NCBI RefSeq assembly: GCF_005938385.1
Contig: NZ_VCRA01000037.1
Span: 1 to 63,392 of the forward strand
Reading direction: 5' to 3'
Source: Paenibacillus mesophilus
Lineage (GTDB): Bacteria; Bacillota; Bacilli; Paenibacillales; NBRC-103111
Length of the DNA stretch: 63,392 bases
The notes below the pieces were generated by a model. The model searched no databases and was not told the origin of the DNA. It worked only from the letters and a program-made list of their open reading frames with translations. The translations under genes and the position numbers were made by a program. Shown here one piece after another: positions 14,884 to 23,678 of this stretch. How positions within the stretch are numbered: position 1 is the first letter of the stretch; the number at the start of each line of letters is the position of its first letter.

Positions 14884-16191
14884 TTATTTATTGATAAACC
14901 CTTTGTAGTGGCGTTTAATCAATTGGCTTTCAATTTGCTTCATCGTTTCCAGCGCGACACCGACTACGATAAGCAGCGAAGTGCCGCCGATCGTAACTTG
15001 CTGCGGAAGACCCGCCAAGTTGGTGAAGAACACCGGCAAAATCGAAATAAGCGCCAGGAATATCGCACCGGACAGTGTAATGCGGGTCATGACGCGCGTC
15101 AAGTAAGTCGCGGTAGTTTTACCTGGACGAATGCCCGGGATATAGCCCCCGTTTTTCTTCATCTGATCGGCCATTTGAACCGGATTGATTTGCACGAACG
15201 TGTAGAAGTAAGTGAAACCGATAATCAACAGCACGTACAGCACCATGCCCAAGGCAGCAGTGTAAGACAAGTTGTTGATGATCCAGTCCGCCACGACATT
15301 ACCGCGCCAGAACTGCGCGATTGTCGGAGGAAACACGAGCAGAGACGAAGCGAAGATTACCGGGATAACGCCCGCCGCGTTGACTTTCAACGGAATATGC
15401 GTCGATTGACCGCCGTACATTTTGCGTCCGACTACGCGTTTCGCATATTGTACCGGTATTTTGCGTACGCCTTGCTGAACATAGATAACTCCGATCACGA
15501 TGGCCACAATGACCAGCAGGATGATCAGCACTTTCAAAATGTTCAGGAACAACGCGCCCTCGGCCGATTCGGCAAACATGTTCAAGTAGATCATGTTGAT
15601 CCCGTTAGGGATCGAGGCGATAATACCGGCGAAGATGATGATGGAAATCCCGTTTCCGATGCCATGTTCGGTGATTTGCTCGCCGAGCCACATCAGGAAG
15701 GCCGTACCTGCCGTCAGCACGATCGCAATCAACAGGTAAGTCGTAAACCCGGCATCCGTAACCAACTGCATGCCGTACAGCCGGTTAAAGCCGAACGCCA
15801 CGCTGTAGGCCTGGATCAGGCCGAGCACGATAGTGCCGTAACGGGTAATTTGAGCAAGTTTCTTTCTGCCGACCTCGCCTTCTTTCGCCCACTGCGCAAA
15901 ACGGGGTACGACGTCCATCGACAGCAGCTGCACGATGATGGAGGACGTGATGTACGGCATAATCCCGAGTGCGAATATAGAGAACTGGAACAAGGCGCCG
16001 CCGGAGAAAGTATTCAGCAAGCCGAATACGCCTCCGCTGCTCGATTGATCGATGCTTTTCAGTATTTCCGAATCGATGTTCGGCACTGGAATGAAAGCGC
16101 CGATCCGGTACACGATCAGGAGGAGAAGAGTAAAAATAATTCTTCTTCTCAGATCTTGCACCTTCATGATGTTGGATAACGTCTTGAACAT
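14884..16191 (-). CDS. secY: Protein translocase subunit SecY
   Basis: SecY is the channel of the general secretion pathway; its partner SecE is encoded at 42437-42646. The 435-residue protein shows ten hydrophobic segments and the N-terminus MFKTLSNIMKVQDLRRRIIF. The cytoplasmic loop PVQYAKR, important for SecA and ribosome contact, is present. An in-frame TTG lies one codon before the ATG; the ATG is chosen and overlaps the rplO stop codon (TGATG). Genes of the spc operon lie on both sides. Confidence 0.98.
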   Translation of the reverse strand: MFKTLSNIMKVQDLRRRIIFTLLLLIVYRIGAFIPVPNIDSEILKSIDQSSSGGVFGLLNTFSGGALFQFSIFALGIMPYITSSIIVQLLSMDVVPRFAQWAKEGEVGRKKLAQITRYGTIVLGLIQAYSVAFGFNRLYGMQLVTDAGFTTYLLIAIVLTAGTAFLMWLGEQITEHGIGNGISIIIFAGIIASIPNGINMIYLNMFAESAEGALFLNILKVLIILLVIVAIVIGVIYVQQGVRKIPVQYAKRVVGRKMYGGQSTHIPLKVNAAGVIPVIFASSLLVFPPTIAQFWRGNVVADWIINNLSYTAALGMVLYVLLIIGFTYFYTFVQINPVQMADQMKKNGGYIPGIRPGKTTATYLTRVMTRITLSGAIFLALISILPVFFTNLAGLPQQVTIGGTSLLIVVGVALETMKQIESQLIKRHYKGFINK

Positions 16192-16631
16192 CAAATCACC
16201 TCGGTTGTACCGCCGGCAGCTTGAATCTTTTCGACGGCAGATTGAGAGAACTTATTCGCTTTAACTGTCAATTGGACAGTAAGCTCGCCGTTACCCAAAA
16301 TCTTAATGCCGTCTTTCGGGTTTTTCACAACACCCGATTGCAATAGCAGTTCCGGTGTGACTTCCGTTCCCGCGGAAAATTGATTCAGCTCGCTCAGGTT
16401 CACAACCGCGTATTCCGTACGGAAACGATTGTTGAAACCGCGCTTCGGCAAACGACGGTACAGAGGGTTCTGTCCGCCTTCGAAGCCCGGGCGAACGCCG
16501 CCGCCGGAGCGTGCGTTTTGACCTTTGTGACCTTTACCTGAAGTTTTGCCGTTTCCGCTTCCGATCCCGCGTCCTACACGGTTGCGAGTTTTCTTCGAAC
16601 CCGGTGCAGGTGAAAGTTCGTGTAACTTCAT
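16191..16631 (-). CDS. rplO: 50S ribosomal protein L15
   Basis: The 146-residue L15 is a late-assembly protein with the usual basic, glycine-rich N-terminal extension (RVGRGIGSGNGKTSGKGHKG near 18-37) that threads into 23S rRNA, and a C-terminal globular domain. Start ATG follows GAGGAGG. It overlaps the secY start by one base, so the two are probably coupled in translation. Confidence 0.98.
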   Translation of the reverse strand: MKLHELSPAPGSKKTRNRVGRGIGSGNGKTSGKGHKGQNARSGGGVRPGFEGGQNPLYRRLPKRGFNNRFRTEYAVVNLSELNQFSAGTEVTPELLLQSGVVKNPKDGIKILGNGELTVQLTVKANKFSQSAVEKIQAAGGTTEVI

Positions 16632-16695
16632 CGGTGCACCTCCTCAACAAGATTGTTAAAACGAACTTGCCGTTCGTAGTTGTATATTGTACTGC

Positions 16696-16878
16696 TTACA
16701 CTTCTTTAACTTCAACCAAGTGACTTACTTGGTTGATCATGCCGCGGATCGACGCCGTGTCGTTTTGAACGACTGTCGAATTCAGCTTCCGCAAACCGAG
16801 CGTTCTAACGGTTACACGTTGGCTTTCCGGGCGGCCGATCAAACTGCGCTTAAGCGTAATTTGCAATTGCTTGGACAT
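16696..16878 (-). CDS. rpmD: 50S ribosomal protein L30
   Basis: The 60-residue L30 has the conserved ITLKRSLIGRPESQRVTVRT block. Start ATG has AAGGAGGG 7 nt upstream. It sits between rpsE (12 bp) and rplO (64 bp) as in all Bacilli spc operons. Confidence 0.98.
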   Translation of the reverse strand: MSKQLQITLKRSLIGRPESQRVTVRTLGLRKLNSTVVQNDTASIRGMINQVSHLVEVKEV

Positions 16879-16890
16879 CCGAATCCCTCC

Positions 16891-17388
16891 TTAACCGAGA
16901 AGCTCTTCAACCGTTTTACCGCGAAGCTTAGCTACATCTTCAGCCCGTTTCAAACGTTGCAAACCTTCCAATGTCGCATTAACCATGTTGATGGAGTTGG
17001 AAGATCCGAGCGATTTCGTCAAAATGTCGCCGATGCCAGCCAGTTCCAGAACAGCGCGAACCGGGCCGCCGGCAATAACTCCGGTACCTTTCGATGCAGG
17101 CTTCAGCAGTACGCGGCCGGCTCCGAAATGACCAATGACCTGATGAGGAATCGTAGTGCCTACGATCGGAACGTGAATCAGGTTTTTCTTGGCGTCTTCG
17201 ATACCTTTGCGGATAGCGTCAGGTACTTCGCCCGCTTTGCCGATTCCGGCGCCTACCCAACCGTTGCCGTCGCCGACTACAACCAGTGCGCTAAAGCTGA
17301 ATCGACGTCCGCCTTTAACAACCTTAGCTACGCGGTTCAGGTTGACCAACTTTTCTTTAAGGTCCAATGTATTGGGATCTACACGCAA
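16891..17388 (-). CDS. rpsE: 30S ribosomal protein S5
   Basis: S5 acts in decoding fidelity and mRNA unwinding at the entry channel. The 165-residue protein has the double-stranded RNA-binding N-terminal domain with KVVKGGRRFSFSALVVVGDG, the loop where spectinomycin-resistance mutations arise in other bacteria; no deviation is obvious here. The start is TTG, with AAGGAGG 8 nt upstream and no closer ATG. It lies between rplR and rpmD. Confidence 0.98.
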   Translation of the reverse strand: MRVDPNTLDLKEKLVNLNRVAKVVKGGRRFSFSALVVVGDGNGWVGAGIGKAGEVPDAIRKGIEDAKKNLIHVPIVGTTIPHQVIGHFGAGRVLLKPASKGTGVIAGGPVRAVLELAGIGDILTKSLGSSNSINMVNATLEGLQRLKRAEDVAKLRGKTVEELLG

Positions 17389-17417
17389 GTCGCTTACCTC
17401 CTTGTTAAAGATTTCGT

Positions 17418-17786
17418 TTAGAACTCGAGTCCTGCTTCGCGGGCAGCGTCAGCCAAAGCTTGAACGCGTCCGTGGTACAAATATCCGCCGCGGTCGAAGA
17501 CCACTTGGTCGATGCCTTTTTCTTTTGCGCGTTGCGCAACGAGGGCGCCGACTTTTTGAGCCGCTTCGGTGTTGCCGCCGTTCTCGAATTGACCTTTCAG
17601 TTCCTTATCCTGCGTCGATGCGGATGCGATCGTTACGCCGTTCACATCGTCGATGAGTTGAGCGTACATATGCTTGGAGGAACGGAAAATATTCAAACGC
17701 GGACGAGCCTGCGTGCCTTGGATCTTCTTGCGTACGCGCAGATGTCTTTTTTGGCGGGCTTTGTTTTTATCGCCTTTTGTAATCAT
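17418..17786 (-). CDS. rplR: 50S ribosomal protein L18
   Basis: The 122-residue L18 binds 5S rRNA together with L5 and L25-like proteins. The blocks RPRLNIFRSSKHMYAQLIDD and VVFDRGGYLYHGRVQALAD are typical. Start ATG is preceded by AAGGAG. It lies 29 bp upstream of rpsE and 95 bp downstream of rplF; that gap carries no clear signal. Confidence 0.98.
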   Translation of the reverse strand: MITKGDKNKARQKRHLRVRKKIQGTQARPRLNIFRSSKHMYAQLIDDVNGVTIASASTQDKELKGQFENGGNTEAAQKVGALVAQRAKEKGIDQVVFDRGGYLYHGRVQALADAAREAGLEF

Positions 17787-17881
17787 CGGGTGTTCACTCC
17801 TTCCCTTCTGCCAAGAAGCGCTTTGCGGCTTCTTAGTGGTTTAAGCGATCCTTATCGGATCATGCGGCCGTAAGCGGAATC

Positions 17882-18424
17882 TTACTTCTTCTTGCCCGCT
17901 TTGCCTTCCTTGCGGAGAATGCGCTCGCCTTCATACTTGATACCTTTGCCTTTGTAAGGCTCCGGCTCGCGTACGGAACGGACTTTGGCAGCCGTTGCTC
18001 CGACAAGCTCCTTATCGATGCCCTTCACGATAATTTTCGTGTTGGACGGTACATCGAACTCGATGCCGTTCTCCGGTACGATTTCAACCGGGTGGGAGTA
18101 CCCGACGTTCAGTACCAATTTGTTGCCCGTCTTGTTGGCGCGGTAACCGACGCCTACGAGATCGAGAGATTTCGAGAAGCCTTCCGTTACGCCGCTAACC
18201 ATGTTGTTGATCACGCTGCGGGTCGTACCGTGAAGGGAGCGGTGCAGTTTGTTGTCGGAAGGGCGTTCCACGTTAATAACGTTGCCTTCTACAGCGACTT
18301 TCATATCTTTATGCAGCTCACGGCTCAGCGTTCCTTTAGGACCTTTAACCGTAATGAGCGTATTCTCTAACGAAACATTTACCCCAGATGGGATCGTAAT
18401 GGGTTTACGACCAATACGAGACAT
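17882..18424 (-). CDS. rplF: 50S ribosomal protein L6
   Basis: The 180-residue L6 has two repeated domains and sits near the sarcin-ricin loop where elongation factors bind. It begins MSRIGRKPITIPSGVNV and carries the conserved C-terminal REPEPYKGKGIKYEGE. Start ATG has TGGAGGTG upstream. It is between rpsH and rplR. Confidence 0.98.
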   Translation of the reverse strand: MSRIGRKPITIPSGVNVSLENTLITVKGPKGTLSRELHKDMKVAVEGNVINVERPSDNKLHRSLHGTTRSVINNMVSGVTEGFSKSLDLVGVGYRANKTGNKLVLNVGYSHPVEIVPENGIEFDVPSNTKIIVKGIDKELVGATAAKVRSVREPEPYKGKGIKYEGERILRKEGKAGKKK

Positions 18425-18454
18425 TGTTGCACCTCCATTCTTACGCGATGTGGA

Positions 18455-18853
18455 TTACCATACGTAGCAAATCACTTCGCCGCCGGATTTCGATTGGCGG
18501 GCGTCTTTGTCGCTCATAACGCCTTTGGAAGTGGACAGGATGGCGAGTCCGAGACCGCCGAGAACCTTCGGCACTTCCTGGCTTTTCGCGTAAACGCGCA
18601 GGCCCGGTTTGCTGATGCGTTTCAGGCCGGTGATAACGCGCTCTTGATTAGGGCCGTATTTCAGGAACATACGGATAATCCCTTGTTTGTTGTCTTCGAT
18701 ATATTCAGCGTCGCGGATGAAGCCCTCTTTCTTCAAAATCTCGGCGATTTCGCGTTTGATTTTCGAAGCCGGAACTTCTACCGTTTCATGACGCACGACG
18801 TTGGCATTGCGGATGCGTGTAAGCATATCTGCAATTGGATCTGACATAACCAT
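18455..18853 (-). CDS. rpsH: 30S ribosomal protein S8
   Basis: S8 is a primary 16S-binding protein, and in some bacteria it autoregulates the spc operon. The 132-residue product starts MVMSDPIADMLTRIRNAN, the same as in Bacillus, so the first of two nearby ATG codons is chosen; AAGGAGG lies 11 nt before it. The C-terminus GGEVICYVW matches the family. Confidence 0.98.
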   Translation of the reverse strand: MVMSDPIADMLTRIRNANVVRHETVEVPASKIKREIAEILKKEGFIRDAEYIEDNKQGIIRMFLKYGPNQERVITGLKRISKPGLRVYAKSQEVPKVLGGLGLAILSTSKGVMSDKDARQSKSGGEVICYVW

Positions 18854-18887
18854 TAGTTTGCGAACCTCCTTCCGAAAGACGGTTTGA

Positions 18888-19073
18888 TTACCAGCTTGCT
18901 TTTTTCACGCCAGGAATTTGACCTTTATAAGCCAATTCACGGAAACAGATACGGCAAATTTTGAACTTGCGCAGTACGGAATGCGGCCGACCGCAGCGCT
19001 CGCAGCGCGTATAGGCTTGAACCGCAAATTTCGGTTTGCGCTGCTGCTTGATGATCATCGAAGTTTTTGCCAC
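18888..19073 (-). CDS. rpsN: 30S ribosomal protein S14, zinc-binding (type Z)
   Basis: The 61-residue short S14 has two CxxC pairs (CERC near 24-27, CRIC near 40-43) that bind zinc, so it is the C+ housekeeping form. The zinc-free paralogue used by Bacillus in zinc starvation is not in this window. The start is GTG, with CGGAGGTG upstream. It lies between rplE and rpsH. Confidence 0.98.
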   Translation of the reverse strand: MAKTSMIIKQQRKPKFAVQAYTRCERCGRPHSVLRKFKICRICFRELAYKGQIPGVKKASW

Positions 19074-19108
19074 TGTTACACCTCCGAACTCTATCAGATT
19101 TCCGGATC

Positions 19109-19651
19109 TTATTTCACGAACGGCATTCCGAGTTGTTCCAACAGCTCGCGGGATTCTTCGTCCGATTTCGCTGTCGTGACAATGACGATGTCCATTCCGC
19201 GTACTTTGTCCACTTTATCGTACTCGATCTCAGGGAAAATCAGCTGTTCCTTGATACCGAGCGTATAGTTGCCGCGTCCGTCGAAAGCTTTGTTCGAAAC
19301 GCCGCGGAAGTCGCGAACGCGAGGCAAAGCGATGTTGAACAGCTTGTCGAGGAAATAATACATCCGGTCGCCGCGCAGCGTTACTTTCACGCCGATCGGC
19401 ATGTTCTCGCGAACTTTGAAGCCTGCGATCGATTTTTTGGCGCGAGTTACAACCGGTTTTTGACCGGCGATAATTTGCATATCGTTCACGGCCGTGTCGA
19501 TGATTTTGGAGTTCCCTACCGCGTCGCCTACGCCCATGTTGATGACGACTTTCTCGATTTTCGGAACTTGCATCACCGTCGTGTAGTTAAACTTCTGCAT
19601 CAGAGCAGGAGTCACTTCGTTCAAGAAACGATCTTTCATTCTTGTTGCCAT
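19109..19651 (-). CDS. rplE: 50S ribosomal protein L5
   Basis: The 180-residue L5 binds 5S rRNA and forms the central protuberance bridge to S13. Conserved blocks are VVINMGVGDAVGNSKIID and LRGDRMYYFLDKL. Start ATG has AAGGAGGT 10 nt upstream. It lies between rplX and rpsN in the usual order. Confidence 0.98.
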   Translation of the reverse strand: MATRMKDRFLNEVTPALMQKFNYTTVMQVPKIEKVVINMGVGDAVGNSKIIDTAVNDMQIIAGQKPVVTRAKKSIAGFKVRENMPIGVKVTLRGDRMYYFLDKLFNIALPRVRDFRGVSNKAFDGRGNYTLGIKEQLIFPEIEYDKVDKVRGMDIVIVTTAKSDEESRELLEQLGMPFVK

Positions 19652-19683
19652 TCAGGATGGACCTCCTTTCTAAGCCGGATAAA

Positions 19684-20037
19684 TTAGTCGATCACTTCGC
19701 CCGATTTTTTCGCTACGCGCACTTTATCGCCGTTGTCCAGCACTTTGTAACCTACGCGAGTCGGTTGTCCGCTTTTCGGGTCGAGCAGCATCACGTTGGA
19801 GACGTGAATCGGCGCTTCCTGATTGAGAATTCCGCCTTGCGGGTTTTGCTGGTTCGGCTTTTGGTGCTTCTTCACCATGTTCACACCTTCGATGAGAACG
19901 CGGTTTTCACGCGGATACGCAGCGATGACGCGACCTTTTTTGCCTTTATCTTTGCCGGTAATGACGATTACCGTGTCGTCTTTTTTCACATGAAGCTTGT
20001 TGTTGTGGGACTCAAGCTGCTTTTTCGCTTTCGGCAT
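19684..20037 (-). CDS. rplX: 50S ribosomal protein L24
   Basis: The 117-residue L24 is a KOW-domain assembly initiator of the large subunit. The KOW motif runs DDTVIVITGKDKGKKGRVIA (about 20-39). The open frame extends 26 codons further upstream, but the ATG at 20037, with GGAGGTG before it, gives the standard N-terminus MPKAKKQLESHNNKLHVKKD. It follows rplN after 106 bp. Confidence 0.98.
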   Translation of the reverse strand: MPKAKKQLESHNNKLHVKKDDTVIVITGKDKGKKGRVIAAYPRENRVLIEGVNMVKKHQKPNQQNPQGGILNQEAPIHVSNVMLLDPKSGQPTRVGYKVLDNGDKVRVAKKSGEVID

Positions 20038-20143
20038 CTTCGTTACACCTCCAATACTCGCCCCCGGATGAGAGTGCGGCTCGGCGCCCTCTGACAGGCA
20101 CTTTTCGGGGAGCACATGTCCGTTCAGTTTCGCTGACCTCGGA

Positions 20144-20512
20144 TTAGATAACTTCCGGTGCCAGGGATACGATTTTCATGAAATCTTTGTCGCGAAGTTC
20201 GCGAGCGACTGGTCCAAAAATACGGGTTCCGCGCGGGCTCTTGTCGTCCTTTACGATAACCGCAGCATTCTCGTCGAAACGGATATAGGAACCGTCTTTA
20301 CGACGGGTAGAGCGCTTCGTGCGCACGATAACCGCTTTGACTACGTCGCCTTTCTTGACAACGCCGCCTGGTGTTGCTTCTTTCACAGAGCAAATGATCA
20401 AATCGCCGATCGCTCCTACGCGACGACCGGTACCGCCAAGAACACGGATACACATCAATTGCTTGGCGCCGGAATTGTCGGCGGAAGTCAGTCGTGTAAA
20501 TGGTTGGATCAT
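20144..20512 (-). CDS. rplN: 50S ribosomal protein L14
   Basis: The 122-residue L14 contributes to intersubunit bridges and binds the silencing factor RsfS. It starts MIQPFTRLTSADNSGAKQLM, essentially the family consensus, and ends RELRDKDFMKIVSLAPEVI. Start ATG follows AAAGGAGGG. It lies between rpsQ and rplX. Confidence 0.98.
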   Translation of the reverse strand: MIQPFTRLTSADNSGAKQLMCIRVLGGTGRRVGAIGDLIICSVKEATPGGVVKKGDVVKAVIVRTKRSTRRKDGSYIRFDENAAVIVKDDKSPRGTRIFGPVARELRDKDFMKIVSLAPEVI

Positions 20513-20551
20513 CGGAATGCCCTCCTTTCAAATGTGTGTGTGTCGTCCGAA

Positions 20552-20815
20552 TTATACAAGAACCGCTTTTTCGACGATTTCCACGAGTCTGAACCGTTTG
20601 TCTTTCGACAGCGGGCGAGTCTCCATGATTTTGACCGTATCGCCGATTTTGGCTTCGTTGTTTTCGTCGTGCGCCTTGAACTTCTTCGTATATTTAATCC
20701 GCTTGTGGTACAAGCTGTGCTTCTTGTAAGTTTCAACGGCGACAACGATCGTTTTGTCCATTTTGTCGCTTACGACTTTACCGATTTGCACTTTGCGTTC
20801 GTTGCGTTGTTCCAT
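20552..20815 (-). CDS. rpsQ: 30S ribosomal protein S17
   Basis: The 87-residue S17 is a primary 16S-binding OB-fold protein. Blocks KVVSDKMDKTIVVAVETYKKH and AKIGDTVKIMETRPLSKDKRF are diagnostic. Start ATG has AGAGGAGGG upstream. It lies 24 bp after rpmC. Confidence 0.98.
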   Translation of the reverse strand: MEQRNERKVQIGKVVSDKMDKTIVVAVETYKKHSLYHKRIKYTKKFKAHDENNEAKIGDTVKIMETRPLSKDKRFRLVEIVEKAVLV

Positions 20816-20839
20816 CGATTGCCCTCCTCTCTAAATGTT

Positions 20840-21037
20840 TCAGCTAATCCCGAGTTCTCTTTCCCGTATCACGGTCTTCGCGCGGGCAATCTCCTTGCGA
20901 AGCTCACGAAGTCGAATCGGATTGTCCAGTTGGCCCGTCGCCAATTGAAAACGGAGGTTGAACAACTCTTCTTTGTATCCGGAAATCTTTTGCTCGATTT
21001 CAGCAGTGGTCAGGTTGCGAAATTCACTGGCTTTCAT
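20840..21037 (-). CDS. rpmC: 50S ribosomal protein L29
   Basis: L29 lies at the peptide exit tunnel near the trigger-factor site. The 65-residue two-helix protein starts MKASEFRNLTTAEIEQKI, like Bacillus L29. A GTG at 21049 is also in frame but has no ribosome site; the ATG at 21037 follows GGTGGTGA inside the end of rplP. The genes overlap by 14 bp, so translation is probably coupled. Confidence 0.97.
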   Translation of the reverse strand: MKASEFRNLTTAEIEQKISGYKEELFNLRFQLATGQLDNPIRLRELRKEIARAKTVIRERELGIS

Positions 21038-21461
21038 TTGCTTCACCACCCACTTCTTCTCGTTTCACAAATTTCGTCTTGATCGGGAGCTTGTGGGAAG
21101 CAAGGCGCATCGCTTCGCGCGCGATTTCTTCGCTCACCCCGGCCAGTTCAAACAAAATTTTACCTGGCTTTACTACAGCTACCCACTTCTCGACGTTACC
21201 TTTACCGCTACCCATCCGTACCTCAAGCGGCTTTTGCGTGATCGGCTTGGAAGGGAAAATTTTAATCCATACTTTACCGCCCCGCTTGATGTAACGGGTC
21301 ATGGCAATACGTGCAGCTTCGATTTGACGGTTGGTTACCCAAGCCGGCTCAAGCGCCTGCAATCCGTATTCGCCGAACGCGATGTCCGTACCGCCTTTGG
21401 CGCGGCCTTTCATATTACCGCGTTGCTCTTTGCGGTGTTTGACGCGTTTTGGCAACAACAT
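21024..21461 (-). CDS. rplP: 50S ribosomal protein L16
   Basis: The 145-residue L16 lies close to the A-site tRNA and is needed for 50S maturation. It starts MLLPKRVKHRKEQRGNMKGR and has the conserved GGKVWIKIFPSKPIT. Start ATG follows AGGAGG. It follows rpsC by 2 bp. Confidence 0.98.
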   Translation of the reverse strand: MLLPKRVKHRKEQRGNMKGRAKGGTDIAFGEYGLQALEPAWVTNRQIEAARIAMTRYIKRGGKVWIKIFPSKPITQKPLEVRMGSGKGNVEKWVAVVKPGKILFELAGVSEEIAREAMRLASHKLPIKTKFVKREEVGGEANESQ

Positions 21462-21463
21462 GA

Positions 21464-22126
21464 TTAGTTTCCTCCTTCCTGAACGTCCTTTTTCTTCGCT
21501 GTCGGAAGAACTTCGCCGCGATAGATCCAGACTTTAACGCCGATCCGTCCGTATGTCGTATGTGCTTCCGCCGTACCGTAGTCAATATCCGCACGCAGCG
21601 TGTGCAGAGGAACCGTACCTTCGCTGTAGCCTTCGCTCCGCGCAATTTCCGCACCGCCGAGACGACCGCTTACTCCGGTTTTGATTCCTTTCGCTCCTGC
21701 TCTCATCGTACGTTGAATCGCTTGTTTCATCGCGCGGCGGAACGAAATGCGGCGTTCCAGCTGTTGGGCGATGCTTTCGGCAACCAAGATCGCGTCGAGC
21801 TCCGGATTTTTGATTTCCGCAATGTTGATGTGGACTTTTTTGCCCGACATTTTGGAGATGTGATTGCGGATCACTTCGACTTCCGCTCCGCCTTTACCGA
21901 TAACCATACCGGGCTTGGCCGTATGAATCGTGACGTTGACGCGGTTAGCCGCACGTTCGATATCGATATGGGAAACAGCCGAATCTTTCAGCTTGTTTTT
22001 CAGATATTCACGAATTTTGACGTCTTCCATAAGCAGCGTTCCGAACTCTTTATCGGCATACCACTTGGATTCCCAATCTCGGATGACACCAATTCTGAGG
22101 CCTACTGGGCTTACCTTTTGACCCAC
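21464..22126 (-). CDS. rpsC: 30S ribosomal protein S3
   Basis: S3 forms the mRNA entry pore with S4 and S5. The 220-residue protein contains a KH domain with the GxxG motif in PGMVIGKGGAEVE (near 79-91) and the conserved N-terminus MGQKVSPVGLRIGVIRDWES. The start codon is GTG, with AAGGAGG upstream. It lies 13 bp after rplV. Confidence 0.98.
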   Translation of the reverse strand: MGQKVSPVGLRIGVIRDWESKWYADKEFGTLLMEDVKIREYLKNKLKDSAVSHIDIERAANRVNVTIHTAKPGMVIGKGGAEVEVIRNHISKMSGKKVHINIAEIKNPELDAILVAESIAQQLERRISFRRAMKQAIQRTMRAGAKGIKTGVSGRLGGAEIARSEGYSEGTVPLHTLRADIDYGTAEAHTTYGRIGVKVWIYRGEVLPTAKKKDVQEGGN

Positions 22127-22139
22127 ACTTTATCCCTCC

Positions 22140-22472
22140 TTATTTTTCAGATACCACGAGCGTAATGTGGCTGGTCCGTTTCAAAATCTTGAACGCCCGA
22201 CCTTGCGAACGCGGACGAATCCGTTTCAACGTCGGACCTTGATTGACGTATGCTTCTTGAACGACCAGTTTGTTCGGGTCGAGCGAGAAGTTATGCTCGG
22301 CGTTGGCAATAGCCGATTTCAGCAATTTTTCCACGACCGGAGAAGCCGAACGCGGCGTGTTGCTCAAAATAGCAATTGCATCGCCTACTTGCTTGCCCCG
22401 GATCAAGTCGACTACAAGTCGCACCTTACGAGGAGCGATGCGAATGTGATTCGCATGTGCCTTTGCTTGCAT
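22140..22472 (-). CDS. rplV: 50S ribosomal protein L22
   Basis: L22 lines the peptide exit tunnel with a long beta hairpin; changes there give macrolide resistance in other species. The hairpin region RPRSQGRAFKILKRTSHITL looks ordinary. The 110-residue start ATG at 22472 is preceded by AGAGGAGG; six upstream in-frame codons are rejected. It lies between rpsS and rpsC. Confidence 0.98.
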   Translation of the reverse strand: MQAKAHANHIRIAPRKVRLVVDLIRGKQVGDAIAILSNTPRSASPVVEKLLKSAIANAEHNFSLDPNKLVVQEAYVNQGPTLKRIRPRSQGRAFKILKRTSHITLVVSEK

Positions 22473-22508
22473 GGAAGTACCTCCTCTCAAACATAAGCTG
22501 TATCTTTA

Positions 22509-22781
22509 TTACCGTTTGCCGGTTTTCTTGTCGTCGTCGTGCCCTTTATACGTACGAGTCGGCGCGAATTCGCCCAACTTGTGTCCAACCATGTCTTCCG
22601 TTACATAGACCGGCACATGCTTTCTGCCATCGTATACGGCGAACGTATGTCCGACGAATTGCGGGAAAATGGTAGACCGGCGAGACCAAGTCTTGATAAC
22701 GGTTTTTTTCTGACCGATACCCTCGACTTTTTTCATCAAGTGGTCATCCACAAAAGGTCCTTTTTTCAAACTGCGGCCCAT
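22509..22781 (-). CDS. rpsS: 30S ribosomal protein S19
   Basis: The 90-residue S19 sits in the 30S head beside S13. It starts MGRSLKKGPFVDDHLMKKVE and contains FVGHTFAVYDGRKHVPVYVT. Start ATG follows AAAGGAGG. It lies between rplB and rplV. Confidence 0.98.
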   Translation of the reverse strand: MGRSLKKGPFVDDHLMKKVEGIGQKKTVIKTWSRRSTIFPQFVGHTFAVYDGRKHVPVYVTEDMVGHKLGEFAPTRTYKGHDDDKKTGKR

Positions 22782-22821
22782 TTACGAAATCCTCCTTTCA
22801 TCCAACCGAAGCCTTCCGTTC

Positions 22822-23652
22822 TTACTTCGTGCGGCGACGGATGATGTATTTGTTGGATGCTTTTTTCTTCTTGCGCGTTTTGTATCCGAGCGTAGGCTTG
22901 CCCCAAGGAGACATTGGCGATTTGCGTCCGATCGGAGCGCGGCCTTCGCCACCACCGTGAGGGTGATCGACCGGGTTCATGACGACCCCGCGGACTGTAG
23001 GGCGTTTGCCCAACCAGCGGTTGCGTCCTGCTTTACCGATATTGAGCAGCTCGTGGTCTTCGTTGCCGACAGTACCGATCGTAGCGCGGCATGCTTTCAA
23101 AATGCGGCGCACTTCGCCCGAGGACAAACGGATCGAAACATATTCAGCTTCTTTACCGAGCAATTGAGCCGAAGTGCCGGCAGCGCGAGCCAACTGACCG
23201 CCTTTGCCTGGTTTCAGTTCGATGTTGTGGATAACGGAACCGACCGGGATGTTCTCGAGCGGAAGCGCGTTTCCGATTTTGATGTCCGACTCAGGACCGG
23301 AATAAATCGTGTCGCCGACTTTCAAGCCTTTAGGAGCGATAATGTAACGTTTCTCTCCGTCCGCATAGTTGATCAGCGCGATGTTGGCCGTACGGTTCGG
23401 ATCGTATTCGATCGTAGCAACGCGGCCTGGTATTCCGTCTTTGGTACGTTTGAAATCGATAATACGGTATTTGCGTTTATGTCCGCCGCCTTGGTGACGA
23501 ACCGTAATCTTACCTTGGTTGTTACGGCCGGCCTTGACCATAAGAGGAGCAAGCAAAGACTTCTCCGGTTTGGACGCCGTAATCTCTTCGAATGTAGAAA
23601 CCGTCATTTGCCGTTTGGACGGCGAAGTCGGCTTAAACGATTTGATAGGCAC
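22822..23652 (-). CDS. rplB: 50S ribosomal protein L2
   Basis: L2 is essential for subunit association and peptidyl-transferase centre integrity. The 276-residue protein has the conserved MNPVDHPHGGGEGRAPIGR loop, whose His lies near the active centre. The start codon is GTG with AAGGAGGG upstream. It lies between rplW and rpsS. Confidence 0.98.
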   Translation of the reverse strand: MPIKSFKPTSPSKRQMTVSTFEEITASKPEKSLLAPLMVKAGRNNQGKITVRHQGGGHKRKYRIIDFKRTKDGIPGRVATIEYDPNRTANIALINYADGEKRYIIAPKGLKVGDTIYSGPESDIKIGNALPLENIPVGSVIHNIELKPGKGGQLARAAGTSAQLLGKEAEYVSIRLSSGEVRRILKACRATIGTVGNEDHELLNIGKAGRNRWLGKRPTVRGVVMNPVDHPHGGGEGRAPIGRKSPMSPWGKPTLGYKTRKKKKASNKYIIRRRTK

Positions 23653-23678
23653 GCTGTTTCCCTCCTTGCCACATAAAA